From Maritalea myrionectae DSM 19524 (GTDB taxonomy: Bacteria; Pseudomonadota; Alphaproteobacteria; Rhizobiales; Devosiaceae), in NCBI RefSeq assembly GCF_000423365.1, contig NZ_AUHV01000006.1, forward strand, positions 62,001 to 126,000: DNA of 64,000 nucleotides, given 5' to 3'. The notes under the pieces were generated by a model, which saw only the letters and a list, made by a program, of their open reading frames with translations, was not told the origin of the DNA and made no database searches. Shown here one piece after another: positions 16,174 through 24,156 of the stretch; position 1 is the first letter of the stretch; each line of letters begins with the position of its first letter. Made by a program: the position numbers and the translations under genes.

Positions 16174-17514
16174 ATGACCATTGAAACGTTCAAACCTTTC
16201 CAAATGGGCCGCGAAAGCATGACGGGCCTTTCCCGCGATCTCTATAAGCTGGCGGACAGCGGCAAAGAGATCATTGTGGGGTTGATTGGTGCGGGTGAAA
16301 TGGGCACCGATTTGATTTTGCAAATCGGTCGGATGCGCGGCATGCGCGTTGGCGCCGTTGCCGTGCGCAATATTGAAAATGCGCTTAAAGCGGTTGAGAT
16401 TGCCTATGGCGATCGCGAGATGGCGATGGTGTGCGAAAATGATGCCGCCATATCTCGCGCGATTGAAATGGGCAAGATTGCTGTGTGTGGTGATGCGCGT
16501 TTGGTGGCGCAAAATGATCATGTGAGCCAGGTGATCGAAGCGACGGGCAAGCCCAGTGTGGGCGCTGAAATTGGCCTGTTGACCTTGGAGGCGGGCAAGC
16601 ATTTGGTGATGATGAATGTGGAAGCGGACGTAACCGTTGGCACCTATTTGCATCGCCGCGCGAAAGAGTTGGGCCTTGTCTATTCCGTCGGGGCGGGGGA
16701 TGAGCCTTCATCCATTATGGAGCTGGTTGATTTTGCCAACGCGCTGGAACTGCCCATCATTTCTGCCGGTAAAGGCAAAAACAATCCGCTGAAATTTGAT
16801 GCGGTGCCTGCGGACTACGAAGAAGAAGCCTTCGCGCGCAACATGAACCCGCGCATGCTGGTTGAGTTTGTCGACGGGTCCAAAACCATGGTGGAAATGG
16901 CGGCGCTGGCTAATGCCACAGGGTTGCTGCCCGATGTGCCGGGCATGCATGGGCCGGAAGCGACCATTGATACGCTTGAGGATATTTTGATCCCAAAAGA
17001 GGATGGCGGCATTCTCTCCGGTGCGGGCAAAGTGGATTACACGATCGGCAAGGGCGTCGCGCCGGGCGTGTTTGTGGTGGTCAAAGCCCCGCATGAGCGT
17101 ATTCATGAGCGCATGGCTGATTTGAAAGTGGGGCGCGGGCCGTATTTCACGCTTTATCGCCCATTCCATCTGACCAGTTTGGAAGTGCCGCTCACCTGCG
17201 CGCGGATCGCGCTTTATGGTCAGTCAGATATGGTGCCGATGGATCGGCCGGTGGCTGACGTGTGTGCGGTGGCGAAAAAGGATATGCAGCCGGGCGAAAC
17301 GTTGGATGCGATTGGGCAATATTGCTATCGCTCGTTCACCATGACGCGGGATGATGCGAAGGCGAAAGCGGCGCATCCCGTAGGGTTGATCGAGGGGGGC
17401 AAAGTGATCGCGCCGATTAAAAAAGGCGAGCTGATCACGGCAGAAAACACCACCCCGGACGCGAGCTTGAAGATCGTTGATCTCCGCCGCGCCCAGGATG
17501 AGATGTTGGATTAG
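16174..17514 (+). CDS. NAD(P)-binding, SAF-domain oxidoreductase (homoserine-dehydrogenase-like)
   Basis: A 446-residue protein. The N-terminal Rossmann fold has the dinucleotide motif VGLIGAGEMG (about residues 34-43). A homoserine-dehydrogenase-like middle contains GAGDEPSSIMELVDFANAL. A C-terminal SAF domain reads GLIEGGKVIAPIKKGELIT. Members occur in sugar-acid and polyol catabolism clusters, but the substrate is not assigned. This copy has no catabolic neighbours: upstream is a divergent DUF924 gene and downstream a convergent znuA. Its role remains open. Confidence 0.8.
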   Translation: MTIETFKPFQMGRESMTGLSRDLYKLADSGKEIIVGLIGAGEMGTDLILQIGRMRGMRVGAVAVRNIENALKAVEIAYGDREMAMVCENDAAISRAIEMGKIAVCGDARLVAQNDHVSQVIEATGKPSVGAEIGLLTLEAGKHLVMMNVEADVTVGTYLHRRAKELGLVYSVGAGDEPSSIMELVDFANALELPIISAGKGKNNPLKFDAVPADYEEEAFARNMNPRMLVEFVDGSKTMVEMAALANATGLLPDVPGMHGPEATIDTLEDILIPKEDGGILSGAGKVDYTIGKGVAPGVFVVVKAPHERIHERMADLKVGRGPYFTLYRPFHLTSLEVPLTCARIALYGQSDMVPMDRPVADVCAVAKKDMQPGETLDAIGQYCYRSFTMTRDDAKAKAAHPVGLIEGGKVIAPIKKGELITAENTTPDASLKIVDLRRAQDEMLD

Positions 17515-17515
17515 G

Positions 17516-18592
17516 CTATTCGCCTAAACAGTCGGCAAAATTGTTGCCCATATCGCGGATCAGGTTGAAATAGAGGTCAGCGCCATCTTCAAGGCTCGCA
17601 CCCAGCGGGTCCAACACGGCCTGTTTGACCGCGGTGCCTTCCACGGCAAGATCAACCAATTTGGCGTCAAACTGCGGCTCGGCGAAAATGCAGCTGATTT
17701 GATCTTCCTGCAAATGCGCTTTCAATTCAGTCAGTCGTTTTGCGCCGGGCTTAATCTCCGGGCTTAAGGTCACGGTGCCGGCATTGGAAAGGCCATATTG
17801 GGCTTCAAAATACTGGTAGGCGTCGTGGAAGGTCACGAATTTTTTTGCCTCAAGTCCAGCCAGTTGCGCTTTGATCTCGGCGTTCAGCGCGTCCAACCGT
17901 TCAAGGGTGCTTGCGGCATTTGCCTGATATTGCGTCGCATTCGCCGCGTCAGCTGCGCTCAATTCTTCCGTCGCCAGTTCAACAAAATGTTTGGCATTTT
18001 CAATATTGAGCCAAAGGTGCAGGTCCACATTGCCATGATGATGATCGTCATGGCCTTCTTCACCATGATCGTCATGATGCTCATCTTCGTGGTCATGGGC
18101 GTGCTCATCATGGTCTTCGTGCTCGTGAGACGTATCCTCATGATCATGTTCATCATGGTCGTCCGCATGATCAGTATGGGCGTCGTTGTGTTCGTCGTGG
18201 GCTTCATCATGACCATGGTCATCGTCCGCCAAGCTCACCTTGCGAGTGGGCAGAAAATCAAAATGGTCTTCGTGATCCTGCAGTGCGATCACCTTGGCAT
18301 TTTGCGGCAGGGAGGTGATGGATTTGGCCAAGAAGCTTTCCAAATCTTCACCGACCCAAAACACCAAATCTGCATTTTGCAGCGCTTGCGCATCAGAAGG
18401 CTTCAGCGCGTAATCATGGGGCGACGCGTTGGCGGGTACAATATTGGTGGGGGTGGTCACCCCTTGGGTTACATTGGCCAATAGCGAATGAAGCGGGCGA
18501 ATGGAGGTCACCACATTAAGTTCGTTCGCTGAGGCCAAACCCGTCATTGCCAAGCTCAAAACCAAGGCGCTTGCACCAAATTTCATTCGCAT
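17516..18592 (-). CDS. znuA: Zinc ABC transporter substrate-binding protein ZnuA
   Basis: A 358-residue periplasmic zinc-binding protein with a signal peptide ending near ASA. Probable ligands are the His in SIRPLHSLL, the VDLHLWLN histidine after the loop and the TFHDAYQYF histidine. Between them, about residues 123-187, lies a metal-sponge loop rich in Asp, Glu and 22 histidines, longer than usual. Four ATG codons are clustered at 18586-18604; the one at 18592 has the best spacing from GGAG. It is divergent from znuC across two Zur-like palindromes. Confidence 0.95.
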   Translation of the reverse strand: MRMKFGASALVLSLAMTGLASANELNVVTSIRPLHSLLANVTQGVTTPTNIVPANASPHDYALKPSDAQALQNADLVFWVGEDLESFLAKSITSLPQNAKVIALQDHEDHFDFLPTRKVSLADDDHGHDEAHDEHNDAHTDHADDHDEHDHEDTSHEHEDHDEHAHDHEDEHHDDHGEEGHDDHHHGNVDLHLWLNIENAKHFVELATEELSAADAANATQYQANAASTLERLDALNAEIKAQLAGLEAKKFVTFHDAYQYFEAQYGLSNAGTVTLSPEIKPGAKRLTELKAHLQEDQISCIFAEPQFDAKLVDLAVEGTAVKQAVLDPLGASLEDGADLYFNLIRDMGNNFADCLGE

Positions 18593-18605
18593 TTCCATCT
18601 CCATT

Positions 18606-18643
18606 AATGTAATAACATAACATTGTTGCGTTACGATATAACG
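18606..18643. promoter_or_regulatory. Two Zur-like palindromes between znuA and znuC
   Basis: The first is a 19-base near-palindrome at 18606-18624 with AATGT/ACATT arms and matching TAT-type inner bases. The second, at 18629-18643, has CGTTA/TAACG arms. Their centres (18615 and 18636) are 21 bp apart, two helical turns. Zur sites in alphaproteobacteria are of this ATGTTAT-NN-ATAACAT type, so zinc-dependent repression of both divergent units is likely. Confidence 0.65.
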
Positions 18644-18691
18644 TATGGCAAAAAGAGGTGCAACCGTTCTTTTCAAATTGAGTGCAAATTT

Positions 18692-19513
18692 GTGTCCGAT
18701 CAAAATTTAGCGCAAGAGGCGCTGGTGCGTTTAGACAAAGTTGGCGTTTATCGCGACGGCAAATGGCTGGTGCGCGGTGTCACTTTTGACGTGCATCCCA
18801 AAGAAATTGTTACGCTGATTGGGCCAAACGGGTCAGGCAAATCCACCAGTGTGAAAACCGCCTTGGGCGTGCTGCAGCCCACCGAAGGCCAGGTGATCCG
18901 CCGACCCGATTTACAGATTGGCTATGTGCCACAAAAATTTAACTTGGACTGGACCTTGCCCATGCCGGTCAGCCGGTTGATGAAGTTGACCAAAAAACAA
19001 ACCGAGCACGATATTGATCATGCCTTGGATTTGGTCGGCATCTCGCATCTCAAGAAATCGGATATGCAATCGCTCTCGGGTGGGGAAACGCAGCGGGCTC
19101 TGTTGGCCCGCGCCTTGCTGATGCAGCCAGATTTGCTGGTGTTGGATGAGCCGGTGCAGGGCGTCGATTTTGCGGGCGAGATCGCGCTTTATGATTTGAT
19201 CAAAACCATACGCGATGAAACAGGTTGCGGGATTTTATTGATCTCTCATGATTTGCATGTGGTGATGGCGCAAACCGATACGGTGATTTGCTTGAATGGG
19301 CATGTGTGTTGTCGCGGCACGCCGAAACTGGTGGCAGAGAGCGATGAATATAAGCGTCTGTTCGGCGCGCGGGCGGCGCAAAGTCTTGCGGTTTATCAGC
19401 ATGATCATGACCACACCCATTTGCCGGATGGCCGGGTGATGCACGCCGATGGCACCATTCATGATCATTGTGATCATGGGCAGGATCGGCCGCATGAAAA
19501 GGAGCATCACTAA
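18692..19513 (+). CDS. znuC: Zinc ABC transporter ATP-binding protein ZnuC
   Basis: A 273-residue ABC ATPase with Walker A GPNGSGKST, signature LSGGETQRALLARAL, Walker B LLVLDEPVQGVD and H-loop SHDLHVV. The last 40 residues contain 11 histidines and presumably bind zinc. The only plausible in-frame start is GTG 18692, with a weak ribosome site. The upstream TTG at 18623 overlaps the Zur palindromes. The stop overlaps the znuB start. Confidence 0.93.
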   Translation: MSDQNLAQEALVRLDKVGVYRDGKWLVRGVTFDVHPKEIVTLIGPNGSGKSTSVKTALGVLQPTEGQVIRRPDLQIGYVPQKFNLDWTLPMPVSRLMKLTKKQTEHDIDHALDLVGISHLKKSDMQSLSGGETQRALLARALLMQPDLLVLDEPVQGVDFAGEIALYDLIKTIRDETGCGILLISHDLHVVMAQTDTVICLNGHVCCRGTPKLVAESDEYKRLFGARAAQSLAVYQHDHDHTHLPDGRVMHADGTIHDHCDHGQDRPHEKEHH

Positions 19514-20343
19514 TGGGTATTTTAGATGATTTCTTTATGCGGGCGATGATTGCTGGTATCGGTTTTGCTTTGGTCACGGGCCCGTTGGGCTGTTTTATTG
19601 TGTGGCGACGCATGGCTTATTTTGGTGACACAATGGCCCATTCGGCCTTGTTGGGTGTGGCGCTCAGCTTTGTGTTCAATCTCAATTTGATGGTCGGCGT
19701 GATCGCTGTGGCGCTGATGGTGTCCTTCGCTTTGCTGATCCTTGAAAAACGGCAATCCCTTTCAGCGGATGCGCTTTTGGGCATCCTCTCGCACTCCACG
19801 CTGGCCCTGGGTTTGGTGATTGTCAGCTTGATGACGAGTGTGCGCATTGATCTGATGGGGCTTTTGTTTGGCGACATTCTCGCCGTGACCAGCACCGATA
19901 TTCAAATGGTCTATGGGCTTGGTGCCGTGGTCCTTGCCATCTTGATTTGGTTCTGGCGCCCCTTGGTGGCGGCGACGGTGAATGTGGAATTGGCGCAGGC
20001 GGAAAATATGAAGCCGCAACGCAGTCGGTTTATTCTGATGGTCTTGCTTGCGCTGTTGATCGCCATCGCCATGAAAATTGTCGGTATCTTGTTGATCACC
20101 GCCTTGCTGATTATTCCTGCGGCGACAGCCCGTCGTTTTGCGGCCACGCCCGAGATTATGGCGGTGCTGGCGTCTATTTTGGGCGTTGTCGCTGTGATCG
20201 GCGGTCTATATGGTTCTTTACAATATGACACCCCGTCTGGCCCCTCAATTGTGGTGGCGGCGTTGATCATCTTTTTGATTTCCTTGATGCCGAAAAATTT
20301 GCGCGGCGCCAAAAACCAGCCTGTGGAGGCCCCTCATGAGTGA
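19513..20343 (+). CDS. znuB: Zinc ABC transporter permease ZnuB
   Basis: A 276-residue ABC-3 family permease with about eight membrane helices and the typical RMAYFGDTMAHSALLGVAL and LLITALLIIPAATARR segments. It starts with a TAATG overlap on znuC and ends eight bases inside zur, so znuC, znuB and zur form one translationally coupled unit. Confidence 0.94.
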   Translation: MGILDDFFMRAMIAGIGFALVTGPLGCFIVWRRMAYFGDTMAHSALLGVALSFVFNLNLMVGVIAVALMVSFALLILEKRQSLSADALLGILSHSTLALGLVIVSLMTSVRIDLMGLLFGDILAVTSTDIQMVYGLGAVVLAILIWFWRPLVAATVNVELAQAENMKPQRSRFILMVLLALLIAIAMKIVGILLITALLIIPAATARRFAATPEIMAVLASILGVVAVIGGLYGSLQYDTPSGPSIVVAALIIFLISLMPKNLRGAKNQPVEAPHE

Positions 20344-20725
20344 GCAAAACTTGACCAAAAATCAGGATCTGGTGCTCAACCAATTGGGCAAATCCAAAAC
20401 CCCGATGAGCGCTTATGATTTGCTGGATAAGTTGCGTGAAAAGGGCTTAAAGGCACCGCTACAGATTTATCGGGCGTTGGATAAGCTGACCGAAATGGGC
20501 CTCGCCCACCGGCTGGAAACGCTTAATGCTTTTGTGGCGTGTGCCCATCCGAACTGTCATGAGAATGAACTGATCGCTTTTGGTATTTGCGAGAATTGCA
20601 ACAAGGTGTGGGAGTTCTCAGATGATGAGGTGAGCAAACGCCTCGACCTTTGGGCGAAAGAACGCGACTTCACGCCGGTAAAAACCAGCCTCGAAATTCG
20701 CGGTATATGCGCTAAGTGCGCTTAG
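20336..20725 (+). CDS. zur: Zinc uptake regulator Zur (Fur family)
   Basis: A 129-residue Fur-family protein with an N-terminal winged helix (MSAYDLLDKLREKGLKAPLQIYRALDKL). Two cysteine pairs of the structural zinc site are GICENC and GICAKC; CAHPNC lies between the domains. Its place as the last gene of znuCB-zur indicates Zur rather than Fur or PerR. It probably binds the paired palindromes at 18606-18643, giving autoregulation. Confidence 0.92.
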   Translation: MSEQNLTKNQDLVLNQLGKSKTPMSAYDLLDKLREKGLKAPLQIYRALDKLTEMGLAHRLETLNAFVACAHPNCHENELIAFGICENCNKVWEFSDDEVSKRLDLWAKERDFTPVKTSLEIRGICAKCA

Positions 20726-20855
20726 GCCCTTTTCCTTTACTTGCCATCGGCATCCCCGCCTGATAGGAAGCGCGTCCGCATTTTATCAGCTTGTCACCTT
20801 GCACGGATAGATCATCGCGATCCGGGCAGGGTTTTTACGTTCTTTGGAGGGGCAT

Positions 20856-22175
20856 ATGGGCGCACAATATTCCTATGGTGTTGATTTCGGTACCACCAAC
20901 ACAGTGATTGCCCGGGCCAATCAAAATGGCGATGTGGACACGGTGCAATTTGGCATGGGCGAGCAAATGTCCGATGTGTACCGCTCGGTCTTGTGTTTTC
21001 AAAAGATCGAACGCGAACGCTCGTTTGATGTGGAGGTAAGTGCGGGGCTGGAGGCCATCAAATCTTATTTATCCGCCCTCTCTGAAATCCGTTTTATTCA
21101 GTCCTTTAAAAGCCATGCAGCCAGTCGATTGTTTGAAGAAACGCGGGTCTTTGGTCAAAAATATCGGTTTGAGGATTTACTCGCCGCCTTTTTGCAAACC
21201 GCGCGCAAGAGCGCGGCCAATGGACTTGATGAAATGGGTACCACCTTTATTTCGGGGCGGCCGGTGGCCTTCGTTGGCGCGTCCCCAGACGATCAATTGG
21301 CGATGGAGCGATATGAGCTGGGCTATAAGCAAGCTGGGTTTCCCACCCCGCAACATGTTTATGAGCCAGTGGGCGCGGCCTACTCCTATGCCAAACGGTT
21401 GAAAAAAGATGCGACCGTGTTGGTGGGCGATTTTGGCGGCGGTACGAGCGACTTTTCGATCATTCGGTTTGAGCGCCATGGCGATCGGGTTGTCGCGCAT
21501 CCTTTGGGCTATGCGGGCGTGGGCATTGCTGGTGATAGTTTTGACTATCGGATTATTGATGCGGTGATTTGCCCGGAATTGGGCAAAGGCACCGAATATA
21601 AGTCCTTCGACAAAATCCTTGAAATTCCCAAGCATTATTTTGCCAATTTCGCGCGTTGGCACCAATTGGCGGTGTTGAAAACGCCGCAAAATATGAATGA
21701 GCTGGAAGAATTGTGGAATGCCTCGCTGGCGCCGGATAAGTTGGAAGCGTTGATCGATACGATTATGGATGATCGGGGCTTTGATATTTATCGGGCCGTC
21801 TCCGGTGCCAAAGCACAATTGTCATCAAACCCCACGGCCAATCTGCAGATCAAGCTGGGCAAAATTCAAATCGATCAGGAGATCAAGGTCGATGATTTTG
21901 AGCATTGGATTGAAAAAGACCTCAATAAAATCGGCCAAGCGGTTGATGGTTTGTTTGCGCGCGAGCACATCAAAATCGAAGATATTGACCATGTGTTTTT
22001 GACCGGCGGTTCATCTTTCATCCCGGCGGTAAAGCGTTTGTTTGCTGATCGGTTCGGCCCCGAAAAGCTGGCTGATGGCAATCAGTTCCAATCGGTGGCC
22101 CATGGCTTGGCTTTGATTGGTTTGCTCGATGATGTGGAGCCTTGGCTTGCCGGTGCCGAGCTTGAGTTGAGCTAG
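20856..22175 (+). CDS. YegD-type Hsp70-like chaperone
   Basis: A 439-residue Hsp70/actin-like ATPase. The phosphate-1 loop is GVDFGTTNTVIA, phosphate-2 is LVGDFGGGTSDFSI and the adenosine motif is VFLTGGSSFIPAVKRLF. It lacks the Hsp70 substrate-binding domain, as in E. coli YegD. Client and partners are unknown. The start is ATG 20856, with GGAGGGG just upstream; an in-frame TTG at 20844 is part of that ribosome site. It is monocistronic. Confidence 0.88.
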   Translation: MGAQYSYGVDFGTTNTVIARANQNGDVDTVQFGMGEQMSDVYRSVLCFQKIERERSFDVEVSAGLEAIKSYLSALSEIRFIQSFKSHAASRLFEETRVFGQKYRFEDLLAAFLQTARKSAANGLDEMGTTFISGRPVAFVGASPDDQLAMERYELGYKQAGFPTPQHVYEPVGAAYSYAKRLKKDATVLVGDFGGGTSDFSIIRFERHGDRVVAHPLGYAGVGIAGDSFDYRIIDAVICPELGKGTEYKSFDKILEIPKHYFANFARWHQLAVLKTPQNMNELEELWNASLAPDKLEALIDTIMDDRGFDIYRAVSGAKAQLSSNPTANLQIKLGKIQIDQEIKVDDFEHWIEKDLNKIGQAVDGLFAREHIKIEDIDHVFLTGGSSFIPAVKRLFADRFGPEKLADGNQFQSVAHGLALIGLLDDVEPWLAGAELELS

Positions 22176-22239
22176 TTTAAAAACAAACGCCAGATATTAT
22201 CCGGGTCGCGCCTTCATCACCGCAATGTGGCGAGAGGCT

Positions 22240-22566
22240 TCAAAGCGTCATCGCTGCAATCAGCTCATCAAAGTCTTTGCTGTCGATCATCTTCATGGAC
22301 CAGTCGCTATAGGCGCGTTCGGTGATGGGTTTGCGCATCATCTCAATGACATTGGCATGGCGGCTATCATCTTTGATCTTTCGCATCAGTTTGTCGATGT
22401 CGGCCTCACTACCCTCAAGCACTTGGGCAAAGTTTTTGCCATTATAGGCGAGGGCGCCAGTAATGTTTTTGGTGGCGTTCTTTCTCTGGGCAGCTTCAAG
22501 GATGGCCGAAACATCTTTGTAGTCTAAATTGGCGAGACCGGTGCTGACATATAATAGTCTGATCAT
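22240..22566 (-). CDS. Single-domain BLUF blue-light sensor, copy 1
   Basis: A 108-residue stand-alone BLUF domain. By comparison with AppA (Tyr21, Asn45, Gln63, Trp104, Met106) it has all key flavin-pocket residues: Tyr6, Asn30, Gln48, Trp89 and Met91. FAD binding and the blue-light hydrogen-bond switch should work. No output domain is fused, so it must act on a partner protein. The next gene upstream is a second, closely similar BLUF gene. The neighbouring genes give no clue to the target. Confidence 0.88.
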   Translation of the reverse strand: MIRLLYVSTGLANLDYKDVSAILEAAQRKNATKNITGALAYNGKNFAQVLEGSEADIDKLMRKIKDDSRHANVIEMMRKPITERAYSDWSMKMIDSKDFDELIAAMTL

Positions 22567-22644
22567 AATGCCTCATCAGTAATTTTGGTGCGCAATGCGG
22601 GCCAGTTTAACTGCTGAGGCTAAATTAATTCTGAAAGATTGGGG

Positions 22645-22666
22645 TTAAAAGGCGGCGCGCCACCTT
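22645..22666 (-). terminator. Terminator-like hairpin directly after BLUF copy 2
   Basis: On the minus strand a GC-rich, nearly self-complementary AAGGTGG/CCGCCTT stem starts at the base after the stop codon and runs into four T residues. It would separate the second BLUF transcript from the first copy. Confidence 0.55.
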
Positions 22667-22993
22667 CTAAGTGTTCATGGCGCTTACCAGTTCATCAAAC
22701 TGGAGCCCTTCAATATGCTTCATATGGAAACCGTCAAAGGCCCGCGATTCAACTGGGTTGCGCATCATTTCGATCACACCAGAATGGCGATGGTCTTTTG
22801 AGATATTGTCCATCAATTGATTGAGATGGTGCTCCGCACCTTCAAGCACTTGCGCGAAATTCACCCCATTGTAGGCCAAGGCCCCTGTGATATCGAATTC
22901 CGCATTATGTTTGTTCGCTGTGGCAACGATCTCTGCAATATCGTCTTCACTCAGATTTGGAACCGCGGTGCTTACATATAAGAGTCTGATCAA
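22667..22993 (-). CDS. Single-domain BLUF blue-light sensor, copy 2 (Trp-to-Phe variant)
   Basis: A 108-residue paralogue of the preceding gene, the same length and alignable without gaps. Tyr6, Asn30, Gln48 and Met91 are kept, but the residue equivalent to Trp104 of AppA is Phe89. The photocycle should be possible, while the Trp/Met switch near the beta-5 strand would differ. The copies share the opening IRLLYVST and the ITGALAYNG and NFAQVLEG motifs, so they arose by duplication. Each has its own leader region. Confidence 0.87.
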   Translation of the reverse strand: MIRLLYVSTAVPNLSEDDIAEIVATANKHNAEFDITGALAYNGVNFAQVLEGAEHHLNQLMDNISKDHRHSGVIEMMRNPVESRAFDGFHMKHIEGLQFDELVSAMNT

Positions 22994-23146
22994 ATTTATA
23001 TCCTAGATCTGCTGAAACAGCCTTGTTTGGGGTGTTGAATTCCCGTGTGAGGAAATCTTATTTCAACATTAATTTGCAGGCAATGTCGCGGGGGCGGCGA
23101 AACCCGTGGCTCAATATATTTTTACAACACCTGTCAATCGGTTAGC

Positions 23147-23223
23147 TGGTGATCCCGGCGCGATTCGAACGCGCGACCCCCAGATTAGGAATCTGGTGCT
23201 CTATCCAACTGAGCTACGGGACC
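23147..23223 (-). tRNA. tRNA-Arg (anticodon CCU)
   Basis: A 77-base cloverleaf with an encoded CCA end. The acceptor stem is GGTCCCG/CGGGATC with one G-T pair, and the D-arm is GCTCAGTTGGATAGAGC. The anticodon stem CCAGA/TCTGG encloses the loop TTCCTAA, giving anticodon CCU. The T-arm contains GTTCGAATC. It reads AGG codons. Confidence 0.95.
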
Positions 23224-23308
23224 ACAGGTGGCAATCTACCCAAACATTGCTTGAGAGAAAAGCAGTTTGCAGGGATGATTTTTGCCTTATTTTGGTGCAA
23301 CATCGCTG

Positions 23309-24148
23309 ATGAGAAAATTTAGTGGGGTCTTTATGGGATTCTCCAGCCAAGTTGGAGCAGTTTTTGTGGCGGGTCTTGTTTCTTTTGCAGGTTGCGCGAT
23401 GTCGGCATTTGCGTGCGAGACGCTCACGCCCGGGCCAAAGGGGCGCGTGGTGGAAATCACCGATGGTGACACGTTCATTTTGGACAACAGCCAGAAGGTG
23501 CGTCTGATTGGTATGCAAGCCCCAAAACTGCCCTTGGGTCGGATCGGATTTGACACATGGCCTTTGGCCGAGGAAGCCAAGGACTTTTTGGCGGATTTTG
23601 CTTTGGGTGAAATTGTGCAGGTTTTTTACGGCAGCACCCGAAAAGATCGGCATGGCCGGGTGTTGGGCCATGTGTTTGTTGACGGTGAACGGCAAAAATG
23701 GGCGCAAAAGGCGGTAATCGCCAATGGCCTGGCGCGGGTGTATTCATTTGATGACAACCGCCATTGTTTGGACGAGCTTTATGCGGCGGAGCGGCAAGCA
23801 AGAGTTGACCGCAAGGGCATCTGGGCGCTTGATTATTATCAAATCCGGCAAGCGGGCAAGCCCAACCAATTGGTGAAGCTGGCCGGGCGCTACGAGTTGG
23901 TAGAGGGCCGTGTTTTTGATGTGGGCGAAGCCAATGGGCGCGTCTATCTTAATTTCGGGCGTGACTGGGATACAGATTTTACCGTCGTCATTCAACGCGG
24001 GGCGCTAAGTGCCTTTAAAAAGGCTGATTTTGATCCCAGAAAACTCACAAGTGCCCTAATTCGCGTGCGAGGATGGGTTGACGATCATGACGGGCCGCGC
24101 ATTGATGTGACCCATCCAGAACAGATAGAAATATTGGCGGCGCAGTAG
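23309..24148 (+). CDS. Exported thermonuclease-family (SNase-like) protein
   Basis: A 279-residue protein with an N-terminal signal sequence ending near SAFA. The SNase fold is recognised by VVEITDGDTFILDNSQKVRLIGMQAP, LGEIVQVFYGSTRKDRHGRVLGHVF and the later GLARVYS segment. It contains the Arg and Asp/Glu positions expected for calcium-dependent nuclease action. A second C-terminal half (VEGRVFDVGEANGRVYLNFG) resembles an OB-like extension. ATG 23309 gives a charged signal-peptide start; ATG 23333 has a better ribosome site (GGGG) and is an alternative. It is nine bases upstream of the M48 lipoprotein gene. Confidence 0.85.
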   Translation: MRKFSGVFMGFSSQVGAVFVAGLVSFAGCAMSAFACETLTPGPKGRVVEITDGDTFILDNSQKVRLIGMQAPKLPLGRIGFDTWPLAEEAKDFLADFALGEIVQVFYGSTRKDRHGRVLGHVFVDGERQKWAQKAVIANGLARVYSFDDNRHCLDELYAAERQARVDRKGIWALDYYQIRQAGKPNQLVKLAGRYELVEGRVFDVGEANGRVYLNFGRDWDTDFTVVIQRGALSAFKKADFDPRKLTSALIRVRGWVDDHDGPRIDVTHPEQIEILAAQ

Positions 24149-24156
24149 GAAAGAGC

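Noticed and set aside
17959-18222. An 87-codon Met/Thr/Ile-rich frame on the minus strand
   Set aside because: It is an out-of-frame reading of the histidine-rich segment of znuA.
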